Assembly (NCBI RefSeq): GCF_018333235.1
Contig: NZ_BORP01000002.1
Coordinates: 186,001-250,000, forward strand
Origin: Ornithinibacillus bavariensis
GTDB taxonomy: Bacteria; Bacillota; Bacilli; Bacillales; Amphibacillaceae
Direction of reading: 5' to 3'
Length of the DNA stretch: 64,000 bases
Positions within the stretch are counted from its first letter, which is position 1, and the number at the start of each line of letters is the position of its first letter. The translations under genes and the position numbers were made by a program. The notes under the pieces were generated by a model, which worked only from the letters and a program-made list of their open reading frames with translations, was not told where the DNA came from and made no database searches. Positions 1 through 8,826 of this stretch are shown here, piece by piece.

Positions 1-757
1 GTGTAAAGCGAGGACCGGGCATGACTTGAGTTGACCCAAACCAAGTACAAGCAAAGGGAGTACCCCAAGCATTGACATGAAACTGAGGTACAACAGGCAT
101 GGAAACATCTGATTCGGAGATAGCAGCAGTATCAGCAAGGCCTAAAGCAAAGCTGTGCAATACAATCCCACGGTGAGTATAGATTACACCTTTTGGTTTT
201 CCAGTTGTAGCGGATGTATAACACATACCCGCAGGTTGGTTTTCATCAATATTGGCTGCAAATGCATATAACGGATCACCAGTCGAAATTAATTCCTCAT
301 AGGAGTAAAGTGGTTGGATGCTAGATTCTGGAAGGTCAGCTTTATCAGTCATTACTACAAAAGCTTCTACAGTGGTTAAATGTGTGTGTATGTGTTCAAT
401 CAGAGGTAAGATGTCTTCGTCAATAAATAAGATTTTATCTTCTGCGTGATTAATAATGTAAATGATGTCTTCCGGGGATAAGCGTATGTTTATCGTATGT
501 AGTACTGCCCCCATCCCTGGTGCAGCAAAGTAAATCTCTAAATGGCGATGATGATTCCATGCTAACGTACCCACCCGATTTCCTTGCCGTATTCCCATTT
601 CGTTTAAAATACTCATAAGTCTTCTAGTACGTTGACCGATTTCTCCATAATTTAATCGGTGAAGTTTATCATGTGTCTGTGAGATAACTTCCTTCTTGGG
701 AAAAAACTGTTCAGCATGCTCCATCATTGACCCAACCGATAAAGGGATTTGCATCAT
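1..757 (-). CDS. Acyl-CoA synthetase (AMP-forming), N-terminal part, cut by window edge
   Basis: The reading frame starts at an ATG (757-755) behind a good AAGGAGATGG ribosome site and runs open to base 1, so only about the first 252 residues are visible. The protein begins MMQIPLSVGS and carries the adenylate-forming phosphate loop YTSATTGKPKGV (Ala where many members have Gly), followed by THRG. This marks the ANL superfamily, which activates a fatty acid with ATP and loads it on CoA in the cytosol. The HTINIRLSPEDI segment and overall layout resemble medium/long-chain fatty-acyl-CoA synthetases. Substrate is not readable from this fragment. It is transcribed away from the TRAP operon, with about 300 bp between them. 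Confidence 0.85.
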   Translation of the reverse strand, partial: MMQIPLSVGSMMEHAEQFFPKKEVISQTHDKLHRLNYGEIGQRTRRLMSILNEMGIRQGNRVGTLAWNHHRHLEIYFAAPGMGAVLHTINIRLSPEDIIYIINHAEDKILFIDEDILPLIEHIHTHLTTVEAFVVMTDKADLPESSIQPLYSYEELISTGDPLYAFAANIDENQPAGMCYTSATTGKPKGVIYTHRGIVLHSFALGLADTAAISESDVSMPVVPQFHVNAWGTPFACTWFGSTQVMPGPRFT

Positions 758-1063
758 ACCTATTACCATCTCCTTTTATAATTTGGCTATTATTAAATAG
801 ATTATTAGATACAAATTATCATGATAGGACTAATAGCATAGGAAAATAATCTAATTAATCATAGCAAAAAGAAAGTAAGTAGCTGAGTCAATAATATCAT
901 ATTATTTTGATAATTTAAAATAAAATTATAATACATCGATAAAGCCTTATTTAATAGTGTTTTCAGTAATTATAGCGCTTCCAGTTTCAACAATAGTTTG
1001 ACAATTGTACGGATTGTTCAGTAGAATAATAGTCAGGTTATTAAATAAAGGGGGAGAATTTCT
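758..1063. other. Divergent intergenic region (306 bp)
   Basis: This AT-rich region separates the acyl-CoA synthetase (minus) from the TRAP operon (plus). It holds the TRAP promoter listed separately, a 10-bp perfect palindrome TATCATGATA, and the widely spaced inverted repeat AGATTATT / AATAATCT (about 797-851). The last two could be operator sites, but I cannot assign a regulator. No ORF of note is present. Confidence 0.5.
998..1027 (+). promoter_or_regulatory. Likely sigma-A promoter of the TRAP operon
   Basis: A perfect -35 TTGACA (998-1003) is followed after 18 bp by TAGAAT (1022-1027), one mismatch from TATAAT. It lies 36 bp before the start codon of the TAXI binding protein. Confidence 0.6.
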
Positions 1064-2008
1064 ATGAAAAAGAAGTATATTCTTTCTTTCGCTATATTAC
1101 TAGTTCTATCGTTAGCACTAGCAGCTTGTGGCGGAAGTAAGCAATTAACGATGTTAACAGGCGGTACTGGTGGTACTTATTATCCATTAGGTGGAGAAAT
1201 TTCTAATATTATTTCAGATCAAACAGATACAACAGTAACACCTTCTACTTCAAATGCTTCAGCTGAGAATATTGAGGCATTAGCAGAAGGGGAGGCTGAT
1301 ATTGCCTTCACGCAAACAGATGTTATGTCAAATGCGGCAGATGGTATTAACGCCTTTGAAGGAAAGGCTATCGACAATGTATTAGCAATTGGTTCTTTAT
1401 ATCCAGAGACTATTCAAATCGTAACAACGAAGGATTCAGGGATTACCTCTGTTGAGGATTTAAAAGGTAAGGCGGTTTCTGTTGGTGCACCAGGCTCTGG
1501 TACCTATGTTAATGCAGAGCAAATCTTAGCAGCTCATGGCTTAGATATTGAAACAGATATTAAAGCACAAAAGCTAGACTTCGATGAGTCTACTGGTGGA
1601 ATCCAAGATGGTAACATTGATGCTGCCTTCATTACAGCTGGTACGCCAACTGGTAGTGTAGAAGGTTTATCTGCAACGAATGAAATTACGATTGTTCCAA
1701 TTGCCCAGGATAAAATCGATGAGCTAGTGAAGCAATTCCCTTACTATGCAGCAGATACAATTCCTAAAGGTACTTACGGATTGGAAAGCGATGTTACAAC
1801 TGTAGCTGTTCTTGCGATGCTAGCTGTAACAGATAGCTTATCAGAAGATGATGTATATGAAATTACAAAAGCAATCTATGAAAATACAAGTAAAATTACG
1901 CATGCAAAAGGTAAGTTAATTTCTTTAGACACTGCTCTTAATGGTATTGGTATTGACTTACACCCAGGTGCAGAAAAGTACTATAAGGAAAAAGGTCTAT
2001 TAGACTAA
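1064..2008 (+). CDS. TAXI-family TRAP transporter solute-binding lipoprotein
   Basis: This is a 314-residue extracytoplasmic binding protein of a tripartite ATP-independent periplasmic (TRAP) transporter of the TAXI type. The N-terminus is a lipoprotein signal (MKKKY, hydrophobic stretch, lipobox LAAC with Cys22), so in a Gram-positive cell it would be anchored to the outer membrane face. The family motif GGTGGTYYPLGG near residues 33-44 and SVGAPGSGTYVNA in the middle are typical of TAXI proteins. Ligand is unknown; TAXI members are often linked to glutamate or other dicarboxylates. The ribosome site is GGGGGAG. The gene is followed by a DUF1850 protein and a fused permease, the usual TAXI gene set. 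Confidence 0.92.
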   Translation: MKKKYILSFAILLVLSLALAACGGSKQLTMLTGGTGGTYYPLGGEISNIISDQTDTTVTPSTSNASAENIEALAEGEADIAFTQTDVMSNAADGINAFEGKAIDNVLAIGSLYPETIQIVTTKDSGITSVEDLKGKAVSVGAPGSGTYVNAEQILAAHGLDIETDIKAQKLDFDESTGGIQDGNIDAAFITAGTPTGSVEGLSATNEITIVPIAQDKIDELVKQFPYYAADTIPKGTYGLESDVTTVAVLAMLAVTDSLSEDDVYEITKAIYENTSKITHAKGKLISLDTALNGIGIDLHPGAEKYYKEKGLLD

Positions 2009-2031
2009 ATAACTCGTAATTTAAATTTGTT

Positions 2032-2087
2032 GGAGGGTGGCCGGCTGCCTGCCTATTTAGGGCTTGAAGCCGGTCTGTCCATTTTTT
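2032..2087 (+). terminator. Intercistronic hairpin with T-run (partial terminator)
   Basis: A GC-rich stem (GGCCGGCT paired with AGCCGGTC, extended by an outer GGA/TCC) is followed by ATTTTTT. It lies between the binding-protein gene and the DUF1850 gene of the same apparent operon. It is best read as an attenuating terminator that keeps the binding protein more abundant than the permease. Confidence 0.6.
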
Positions 2088-2100
2088 AGGTTGTGACAGC

Positions 2101-2631
2101 ATGCAAAAGCTTTTACAAAAACGATTCATTATTGGTTTTCTCCTACTGTTTATCCTGTCATTGACACTTTTTGTTCCATTTCGAACTGCCTTAGTATTTT
2201 ACAGAGAGAATACAAGTCATGTTGAGGCATACCTTCCAATCGAGGAAGGTGACACATTTCAAGTTATTTACACTCATTCCATCCACCTAACTGATGTAGT
2301 AGAAATATACGAAGCTTTACCAGATCATTCCATCAAACAAACGGAGCTTATTTATGAACATTATGGTATTGGGATGCCTTCGGATGCTGATGAAGGTGGA
2401 ACTATTATATATGAGGATGGGAAAATTCATATTAAAGATATGGACCGGGTCTTTCCTTTTATTAATTTACGGAATGGAAAAACTGTTCCCCGTCATCGAT
2501 TAGTGTGGGGAGATGATTTTAGTCATATGGTGTGGTTTAAAGATTTCTTTGAGCCTGGGGCACGTTTTACGATAAAAGTTGATAAACTTTCTTTATGGCA
2601 ACTTTTGAAAGGAGTGAAAATCCATGAGTAA
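2101..2631 (+). CDS. DUF1850 domain protein of the TRAP operon
   Basis: This 176-residue protein has one N-terminal membrane anchor (residues about 9-30) followed by an extracytoplasmic domain. It contains the YTHSIHLTDVVEIYE pattern typical of DUF1850 proteins, which commonly sit between TAXI binding proteins and fused TRAP permeases. Molecular role is not established; an accessory part in transport is inferred from gene order only. The ribosome site is weak (AGG about 10 bases before ATG), and the gene lies just after an intercistronic terminator, so it may be expressed at a lower level. Its 3' end overlaps the permease gene by 8 bases, suggesting translational coupling. Confidence 0.8.
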   Translation: MQKLLQKRFIIGFLLLFILSLTLFVPFRTALVFYRENTSHVEAYLPIEEGDTFQVIYTHSIHLTDVVEIYEALPDHSIKQTELIYEHYGIGMPSDADEGGTIIYEDGKIHIKDMDRVFPFINLRNGKTVPRHRLVWGDDFSHMVWFKDFFEPGARFTIKVDKLSLWQLLKGVKIHE

Positions 2632-4639
2632 AGAGAAAAAACTCGTGACAGAACAATTGACACTGGAAGAACAAGAGGCATTAATGCAAAAGTATGATAC
2701 AGAATCCAATCAGAGAAATGTTACTGGTATTGCTGCTATTATTATATTCACGCTTCTGATATCATTTTCATTATTTCAGCTATATACAGGTTTCTTCGGT
2801 GCATATACTGCCTATATTCAACGAACGATTCACTTAGGCTTTGCCTTAGTTTTAATTTTTCTATTGTTTCCTGCAAGTAAAAAAGGAAATAAGAATCGAA
2901 ATAGGATTGCATGGTATGACTATGCCTTAGCATTAATTTCTTTTATCGTTTGTTTATACTGGCCTATTTTTTATGATTCACTTGTAAAGAACATTGGATC
3001 GATTAGTACTGTTCAAGTTATCATAGGTGGCCTTGCTATATTACTTGTATTAGAGGCAACTAGACGTGCGGTCGGTCTACCGATTACGATAATAGCTGGT
3101 GTTGCATTGCTATATGCTTTACTAGGCCCGTACATGCCAGGCATGTTTGCACATAGAGGATTAAATTTGAACCAATTGGTAAAAACAATGTTCTTTACCA
3201 CAGAAGGTATTCTCGGTACACCTCTTAAGGTATCATCGACATTTATTTTCCTATTCTTGTTATTTGGAGCATTCTTAGTGAAGACTGGGGTAGGAACCTA
3301 TTTTAACGACCTTGCAATTTCAATAGCAGGGAGGAGGACTGGTGGCCCGGCAAAGGTTGCAATCTTCTCCAGTGCATTAAACGGAACGATATCTGGTAGC
3401 TCAGTAGCGAACACGGTAACGACTGGGGCTTACACAATTCCGTTAATGAAAAGACTAGGGTATAAAAAGGAATTCGCTGGCGCTGTTGAAGCCGCCGCGT
3501 CTACCGGCGGCCAAATTATGCCACCGATTATGGGTGCTGCAGCATTTTTAATGATTGAATTTGCTGGGGTTCCTTATTGGGAAATAGCGAAGGCAGCGAT
3601 TATTCCAGCTATTTTATACTTCTCTGGTATTTGGATTATGACACATCTAGAAGCGAAGAAGACGGGATTGGTTGGACTACCGAAAGAAGAATTACCTTCA
3701 AAGAAGGAAGTATTTAAAAAAATACATTTACTAATACCGATCTTTGTCATTATTATTTTCCTATTCTTGGGTTACAGTATTGAGAGAACAGCTCTTTTAG
3801 GTATTCTCTCCGCTGTAGTGGTTAGTCTTTTCATGAAGGAAACAAGAATAACACCAAGAAAATTCGTTGACGCGCTAACTTCTGGTGCAAGAACTGCTTT
3901 AGGGGTAGCGGCAGCAACAGCCTGTGCTGGTATAATCGTTGGGGTAGTGACGAAGACTGGTCTTGGCCTTAAGCTTGGAAATGGGATAGTCGATATGGCT
4001 GGTACTCTAACAAGTAATGTGAATGTCCAGCTCTTACTGACTCTTTTATTTACGATGATTACATCGATCATTATCGGTATGGGCTCACCAACAACAGCTA
4101 ATTATATTATTACATCAACAATTGCATTACCGGCAATACTAGCTTTAAATGATCAACTTGATTTTGCAATTCCAGTTTTAGCTGCGCATATGTTTGTCTT
4201 TTATTTTGGTATTGTGGCTGATATTACTCCACCGGTTGCTCTTGCAGCATTTGCGGCATCGGGTATATCTGGAGGGGAACCAATTAGAACTGGTATTAAC
4301 GCCTCGAAATTGGCGATAGCTGCGTTCATAATTCCATATATGTTCGTTTTAAATCCACAAATGCTTATGATTGATGCATCATGGTTAGGTATAGTCTGGA
4401 TCTTTATTACAGCATTTACAGGAATGATAGCAGTGGGTGCCGGTTTAATTGGATACTGGTATAAAGGCCTTAATTGGATAGAACGTATCTTATCTGTTAT
4501 TACTGGATTATTATTGATGTATCCAGAAGGGTATTCTGATGCGATAGGATTAGTCTTATTTATTGGAATGATTGCTTACCAATTTATCTTTAAAAAAGAT
4601 CAAGGTGTTGGTCAGCCTGTGGAAGCCAAGGGTGCATAA
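2624..4639 (+). CDS. TRAP transporter fused permease (4TM + 12TM)
   Basis: This 671-residue polytopic membrane protein is the fused small and large permease subunit of a TAXI TRAP transporter. About four hydrophobic segments in the first 170 residues correspond to the small DctQ-like part; the rest is a DctM-like domain. Conserved features include SALNGTISGSSVANTVTTG, PPIMGAAAF and, in the second half, IIGMGSPTTANYI and DITPPVALAAFAASGI. Transport would be driven by an ion gradient, usually sodium in this family. The start ATG at 2624 follows an AAAGGAG site. A strong terminator closes the operon. Confidence 0.93.
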   Translation: MSKEKKLVTEQLTLEEQEALMQKYDTESNQRNVTGIAAIIIFTLLISFSLFQLYTGFFGAYTAYIQRTIHLGFALVLIFLLFPASKKGNKNRNRIAWYDYALALISFIVCLYWPIFYDSLVKNIGSISTVQVIIGGLAILLVLEATRRAVGLPITIIAGVALLYALLGPYMPGMFAHRGLNLNQLVKTMFFTTEGILGTPLKVSSTFIFLFLLFGAFLVKTGVGTYFNDLAISIAGRRTGGPAKVAIFSSALNGTISGSSVANTVTTGAYTIPLMKRLGYKKEFAGAVEAAASTGGQIMPPIMGAAAFLMIEFAGVPYWEIAKAAIIPAILYFSGIWIMTHLEAKKTGLVGLPKEELPSKKEVFKKIHLLIPIFVIIIFLFLGYSIERTALLGILSAVVVSLFMKETRITPRKFVDALTSGARTALGVAAATACAGIIVGVVTKTGLGLKLGNGIVDMAGTLTSNVNVQLLLTLLFTMITSIIIGMGSPTTANYIITSTIALPAILALNDQLDFAIPVLAAHMFVFYFGIVADITPPVALAAFAASGISGGEPIRTGINASKLAIAAFIIPYMFVLNPQMLMIDASWLGIVWIFITAFTGMIAVGAGLIGYWYKGLNWIERILSVITGLLLMYPEGYSDAIGLVLFIGMIAYQFIFKKDQGVGQPVEAKGA

Positions 4640-4645
4640 GGAAAG

Positions 4646-4684
4646 AGGGTAGAATCTCCCTGAAGGAGGATTCTACCCTTTTTG
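4646..4684 (+). terminator. Terminator of the TRAP operon
   Basis: An 11-bp perfect stem AGGGTAGAATC / GATTCTACCCT is followed by a T-run, 7 bases after the permease stop codon. Confidence 0.9.
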
Positions 4685-4728
4685 TTATTTCATGTTAAAA
4701 TATTTATTAGATTAAATAGGAGGAAGGG

Positions 4729-6090
4729 TTGTTTGAAATGAAACGGCAACATGATTTTACACAAGGGAATATTTGGAGGCAGTTAATTGTCTTTTCTTGG
4801 CCAATCATGTTGGCCAATTTATTGCAAACTTCTTTCCAATTAATCGATAGTCTATGGGTTGGTAATCTTCTCGGAGCACATGCACTAGGAGCTGTTGCCG
4901 TTTCTGGGACGATAATTTTTACTGTTCTTTCGTTTATTATTGGGTTAAATAATGCAGCATTAACCATTCTATCCCAGCAAAAGGGGAAAAAGAATGAGGA
5001 TGGATTGAAACGTTATTTGAATGCATTTGTTGTACTAATGTCAATAATGTCGATTGGATTAGGAATAGCAGGTTTTTTTGGTGCAAAGGGATTGCTTCAG
5101 TTACTTGGTACACCAAGAGAATTGTTACAACTAGCTACTGCTTATCTACAGATTAACTTCCTTGGGATGCTGTTTTTATTTGGCTATAATTTCATTAGTA
5201 CCGTACTTCGTGCTTTGGGAGACAGTAAAACACCTCTACGGTTTGTTTTTATTGCAGTTTTAGTGAATTTAGTAATGGATCCATTGTTTATAGCTGCATT
5301 TGACTGGGGTGTAAAAGGTGCAGCATATGCTACCATTATTTCACAGGGATTTGCCTTTATGTATGGGGTTTTCTATGTGCTTCGGAACAAACTAGCACCA
5401 TTTATGATACCAAGATTACCAAGCTGGAATGAAATAAAACTAATATTAAATTTAGGTATCCCATCTGGCCTTCAAATGTCTGTAATTTCGGCTGGCTCAG
5501 CTGCAATTATGAGCGTGGTTACTTCTTTTGGACCATCAGTCGTAGGAGGTTTTGGTGCTGCTGGACGATTAGATAGTATTATTATGCTCCCAGCACACGC
5601 TTTAGGTACTGCTGTCGGCAGTATGGCTGGTCAAAATATTGGTGTGCGAAACTGGGACCGTGTAGCTAAAATTGCAAAGAATGGGGTCATCTATAATTTT
5701 GCAATAATGGCTGCTATTGGGGTGCTTGTAGTTTTATTCGCTGAATATGCGGTGAAATTATTTATACAAGAGGAAGCGGCAGTTCAGTTTGCTACGAAAT
5801 ATTTACGAATCATCGCACTTTGCTATCCTTTTTTAGGTATTAATTTTATTTTGAATGGTGTAGTCCGGGCGGCAGGTGCTATGTATTCCGTACTGATATT
5901 AAACATTATTTCTTTCTGGATTTTAAGATATCCATTATCTTATTTGTTTTCCAAACTGTATGGAGATACAGGAATTGCAATCGGGATGGGCTTAAGCTTT
6001 ATCATTAGTAGTGTTTTTGCTTTTCTATATTTTCGTTATGGAAAATGGAGAGATAAGGTGCTATTTAAGAAAAAGACACAGCATCATTAA
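4729..6090 (+). CDS. MATE family efflux transporter
   Basis: This 453-residue protein of about 12 membrane helices belongs to the multidrug and toxin extrusion family, which exports cationic compounds using sodium or proton gradients. The two homologous halves are visible: WPIMLANLLQTSFQLIDSLWVG near the start, and a repeat-like LGIPSGLQMSVISAGSAAI after about residue 240. The chosen start is TTG at 4729, five bases after GGAGG (4719-4723); an in-frame ATG at 4738 is 14 bases away and less well placed. Substrates cannot be read from the sequence. It seems to be transcribed alone, between the TRAP terminator and the DnaA-box region. Confidence 0.9.
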   Translation: MFEMKRQHDFTQGNIWRQLIVFSWPIMLANLLQTSFQLIDSLWVGNLLGAHALGAVAVSGTIIFTVLSFIIGLNNAALTILSQQKGKKNEDGLKRYLNAFVVLMSIMSIGLGIAGFFGAKGLLQLLGTPRELLQLATAYLQINFLGMLFLFGYNFISTVLRALGDSKTPLRFVFIAVLVNLVMDPLFIAAFDWGVKGAAYATIISQGFAFMYGVFYVLRNKLAPFMIPRLPSWNEIKLILNLGIPSGLQMSVISAGSAAIMSVVTSFGPSVVGGFGAAGRLDSIIMLPAHALGTAVGSMAGQNIGVRNWDRVAKIAKNGVIYNFAIMAAIGVLVVLFAEYAVKLFIQEEAAVQFATKYLRIIALCYPFLGINFILNGVVRAAGAMYSVLILNIISFWILRYPLSYLFSKLYGDTGIAIGMGLSFIISSVFAFLYFRYGKWRDKVLFKKKTQHH

Positions 6091-6091
6091 T

Positions 6092-6197
6092 TTATCCACA
6101 TTTTGTGGATAGGTTGAGGATAACCCCAATATTTTGTATGGAAAAATAAAAAATAATACGAGATATTGACATGTTCTGTCGAAGGGATTGTGGATAA
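6092..6197. promoter_or_regulatory. Cluster of four DnaA boxes
   Basis: Four close matches to the DnaA box TTATCCACA lie within 106 bp. They are an exact match on the plus strand at 6092-6100; CTATCCACA (8/9) on the minus strand at 6104-6112; TTATCCTCA (8/9) on the minus strand at 6115-6123; and an exact match on the minus strand at 6189-6197. The first two are an inverted pair. An AT-rich stretch and a TTGACA (6166-6171) lie between boxes 3 and 4. The cluster sits between the MATE gene and the lysozyme-like gene. It could titrate DnaA or regulate the downstream gene. Confidence 0.6.
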
Positions 6198-6224
6198 CCA
6201 TGTTAACAGATGGGAAGAGGGAGA

Positions 6225-6827
6225 ATGAAAAGGAATACGAAGAAGGCATGGAAGCAGACAGTTTTATTAATGCTAACGATAACCGTGGTTTTTATAATGC
6301 TATCGGTTTTGACAAATCGTCCGAATGAACAGCCAATAGTACATCATGCAGTTCTTACCTATAAGCCCACTGTAGAAAAGTATGCGAAGGTGTATGATGT
6401 TGAGGACTATGTTGACATAATCCTGGCTATGATGATGCAAGAATCGGGAGGCAGGGGAAATGATCCAATGCAGTCTTCAGAAAGCTACTGTGGAAGCATT
6501 GGCTGTATTCAAGATCCGGAATTGTCTATCAAGCAGGGGGTATATTATTTCTCTGAAACATTAAAAGAAGCAAATTATGACTTGAAGCTTGCCATACAAT
6601 CCTACAACTTTGGCAAAGGATTTATTCAATATGTTAAGGACACTGGGGAGCAATTTAATCAAGAAGTTGCAATTGAGTTTTCAAGGAAGATGTATCAGAA
6701 TGCAAAAGATCCTTCCATATATAGCTGTCTACGAAAAGAAGCAAAACAGTATAATGCCTGTTATGGAGACATATATTATGTACAATCTGTGATGAGATAC
6801 GCAGATGAAATGACGGAAGAAGAGTAA
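6225..6827 (+). CDS. Membrane-anchored lysozyme-like (muramidase fold) protein
   Basis: The protein has about 200 residues, with one N-terminal membrane segment (MLTITVVFIMLSVL) and an extracellular domain of the Lysozyme_like family, as in the N-terminal domain of CwlT. The hallmark MMQESGG.....DPMQSSES is present; the Glu in QESGG is the expected catalytic acid. SYNFGKGFIQYV near the end of the domain also fits. Expected activity is cleavage of peptidoglycan glycan strands. I take ATG 6225 (after GGAAGAGGG) as the start rather than ATG 6210, which has no ribosome site. There are no conjugation genes nearby, so a plain cell-wall role is more likely than DNA transfer. Confidence 0.8.
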   Translation: MKRNTKKAWKQTVLLMLTITVVFIMLSVLTNRPNEQPIVHHAVLTYKPTVEKYAKVYDVEDYVDIILAMMMQESGGRGNDPMQSSESYCGSIGCIQDPELSIKQGVYYFSETLKEANYDLKLAIQSYNFGKGFIQYVKDTGEQFNQEVAIEFSRKMYQNAKDPSIYSCLRKEAKQYNACYGDIYYVQSVMRYADEMTEEE

Positions 6828-6866
6828 TCTTAAAAAAAGAATAATACCTTTCAAGGAGGATAAATA

Positions 6867-7241
6867 ATGAGAAAAGAGATTCATACAGAAAAAGCACCAG
6901 CGGCAATTGGGCCGTATTCACAAGCGATAGAAGCAGGGAATATGCTATTTATTTCAGGGCAAATTGGAATCGAACCAGCAAGTGGTCAGATTGTATCGGG
7001 TATCGAAGCGCAAACGAAGCAAGTGATGGAAAATTTAAAGCATATAATGGAAGAAGCAGGGACAGACTTTTCTAATGTAGCGAAATTTACTATTTACTTA
7101 TCCTCAATGGATGACTTTGCTACTGTTAATGAAATTTATGGTAGCTATCTACAAAAACCATATCCAGCACGTGCAACCGTTGAGGTTAGTAGGTTACCGA
7201 AGGATGTTTTAGTTGAAATTGATGCGATAGTTGTTAAATAA
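6867..7241 (+). CDS. ridA: RidA family reactive-intermediate deaminase
   Basis: This 124-residue cytosolic protein matches the RidA/YjgF family over its full length. Landmarks are the N-terminal TEKAPAAIGPYSQAI, the FISGQIGI strand, the Arg-containing PARATVEVSRLPKD motif and the C-terminal VEIDAIVVK. The Arg in this motif normally binds the substrate carboxylate. The family hydrolyses 2-aminoacrylate and other enamines or imines released by PLP enzymes, protecting those enzymes. That fits the amino-acid catabolic content of this window (threonine, methionine). The ribosome site CAAGGAGG is strong. The next gene follows after 16 bases and is probably cotranscribed. Confidence 0.93.
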   Translation: MRKEIHTEKAPAAIGPYSQAIEAGNMLFISGQIGIEPASGQIVSGIEAQTKQVMENLKHIMEEAGTDFSNVAKFTIYLSSMDDFATVNEIYGSYLQKPYPARATVEVSRLPKDVLVEIDAIVVK

Positions 7242-7257
7242 GAAGGAGGAACACTAA

Positions 7258-8430
7258 TTGGACAATTTTACATATTACAATCCTACAAAACTTATTTTTG
7301 GTAAAGGACAATTAGATGCCCTGCCAGATCAAGTAAAGCAATATGGAAAAAAAGTGCTTCTTGTTTATGGTGGCGGTAGCATAAAGCGGAATGGGATTTA
7401 TGACAGCGTAATGGCTAAACTAGCTGAAATAAATGCAGTGGTGTTTGAGCTCCCGGGAGTTGAACCCAATCCAAGAATCTCTACTGTCCGTAAAGGAGTG
7501 GAAATTTGTAAGAACGAAGGAATTGAGATTATTCTAGCTGTTGGTGGAGGAAGTACCATTGATTGTACGAAGGCCATTGCAGTTGGTGCAAAAACAGAAA
7601 TCGATATGTGGGATATCATCACTAAAAAGGAATCAGCACATGATGCACTTCCATTTGGGACTGTCCTAACTATCTCAGCAACTGGATCAGAAATGAATAG
7701 TGGCTCTGTTATTACAAATTGGGAATTAAATGAAAAGCATGGCTGGGGAATCGCCCCATATACGTTTCCTAGATTTTCTATTCTTGATCCGGTGCATACC
7801 TTTTCTGTGCCAAAGGATCAGACGATCTATGGAATTGTAGACATGATGTCTCATGTACTAGAGCATTATTTTCATCTTGAGACTAATACAAAAGTTCAGG
7901 ACCGATTCTGTGAATCCATCCTGATTACAGTGATGGAAACAGCACCAAAGCTGTTAGCTGATTTAGAAAATTATGAGCTAAGAGAAACCATTATGCTATC
8001 TGGTACATTAGCACTTAACAACATGTTGAACATGGGATTCCGTGGTGACTGGGCAACCCATAATTTAGAACATGCAGTAAGTGCAGTTCACGATATCCCA
8101 CACGGTGGAGGACTTGCTATTTTATTCCCTAATTGGATGAAGCATGTATTAGATGAAGAAAATGTTGGACGATTTAAGCAACTAGTAGAGCGAGTATTTA
8201 GGGTGGATGCTAATGGTAAATCTGATCATGAGGTTGCAATTGAAGGAATCAATAAACTCCGTGAATTCTGGAATAGCATCGGTGCACCATCTAAGCTCTC
8301 TGACTACGGTATCGACGAAAGTTCTATTGAATTAATGGCAGACAAAACAGTTGTTGCTAGACCAGAATATGGCGTATTTAAAAAGCTTACCAAGCAAGAT
8401 TCCATAGCCATTTTTAAAGCGAGTCTATAA
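7258..8430 (+). CDS. Iron-containing alcohol dehydrogenase (butanol dehydrogenase type, YugJ/YugK-like)
   Basis: This 390-residue group III alcohol dehydrogenase resembles NAD(P)H-dependent butanol dehydrogenases. The nucleotide-binding region has [10 protein letters not shown] and [11 protein letters not shown]. The metal ligands fall at Asp195, His199, His268 and His282, all intact in DMMSH, THNLEH and HDIPHGGG. It starts with TTG at 7258 behind AGAAGGAGG, 16 bases after ridA. Expected reaction: reversible reduction of short aldehydes to alcohols in the cytosol. A near-perfect terminator follows at once, so ridA-adh forms a two-gene unit. Confidence 0.92.
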   Translation: MDNFTYYNPTKLIFGKGQLDALPDQVKQYGKKVLLVYGGGSIKRNGIYDSVMAKLAEINAVVFELPGVEPNPRISTVRKGVEICKNEGIEIILAVGGGSTIDCTKAIAVGAKTEIDMWDIITKKESAHDALPFGTVLTISATGSEMNSGSVITNWELNEKHGWGIAPYTFPRFSILDPVHTFSVPKDQTIYGIVDMMSHVLEHYFHLETNTKVQDRFCESILITVMETAPKLLADLENYELRETIMLSGTLALNNMLNMGFRGDWATHNLEHAVSAVHDIPHGGGLAILFPNWMKHVLDEENVGRFKQLVERVFRVDANGKSDHEVAIEGINKLREFWNSIGAPSKLSDYGIDESSIELMADKTVVARPEYGVFKKLTKQDSIAIFKASL

Positions 8431-8439
8431 TAAGTGTTT

Positions 8440-8477
8440 CGACAAATTATTTCCTAGGAAATAATTTGTCGATTTTT
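8440..8477 (+). terminator. Terminator after the alcohol dehydrogenase gene
   Basis: A 15-bp perfect stem, beginning CGACAAATTATTTCC with a two-base loop, runs from 8440 to 8471 and is followed by ATTTTTTG. Confidence 0.95.
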
Positions 8478-8492
8478 TGTGTGGAAAAAGAT

Positions 8493-8760
8493 AGCCGGAA
8501 TGTAGAAATGCTGTTCCGCAAATCGGCTTAGTCATGAGAAACAGTAATTAAAGCGAGGATTACCTACCGAAAATCACATCCAAGAAAAATGGTAACCAAA
8601 GCGCATATTGCTTCCCAAAAACTGGCTCAGCCATAGAAATCGGTAACCAAAGTAAGTATTGCCACCCAAAAATCAGCACAGCCAAGAGAAACGGTAACCA
8701 AAGCGCGTATTGCCACCCGAAAATCAGCCCAGCTATAAAATAAAGTAGCCAATACAATTT
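8493..8760. repeat. Degenerate 51-bp tandem repeat array (about 5 copies)
   Basis: Units beginning GGTAACCAAAGC start at 8591, 8642 and 8693, exactly 51 bp apart. A more diverged copy lies at 8543-8590, a still more diverged one at 8493-8542, and a partial one at 8744-8760. Because 51 is a multiple of three, the minus strand has an open frame (8766-8560, 68 codons) with a 17-residue repeat of the type IFGWQY.LWLPF. It has no strong ribosome site and the left copies have lost the frame, so I treat it as an intergenic minisatellite. It lies between two convergent terminators. Confidence 0.85.
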
Positions 8761-8826
8761 TATCACCTAGATTAAGACAATAAAGTGCTCTCACACCACA
8801 GGAACGAGTTGCAACAAATGATCACT

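Noticed and set aside
6092-6112. Inverted repeat at 6093-6111 as terminator of the MATE gene
   Set aside because: There is no T-run after the stem on the plus strand, and both arms are DnaA boxes that continue in two further boxes downstream.
6225-6827. Lysozyme-like gene as part of a conjugative element
   Set aside because: CwlT-type domains occur in such elements, but no relaxase, coupling protein, integrase or attachment repeats are near.
8560-8766. 68-codon minus-strand ORF with a Trp-rich repeat
   Set aside because: It lies entirely in the 51-bp repeat array, has no convincing ribosome site and loses its frame in the older copies. Kept only as a finding.
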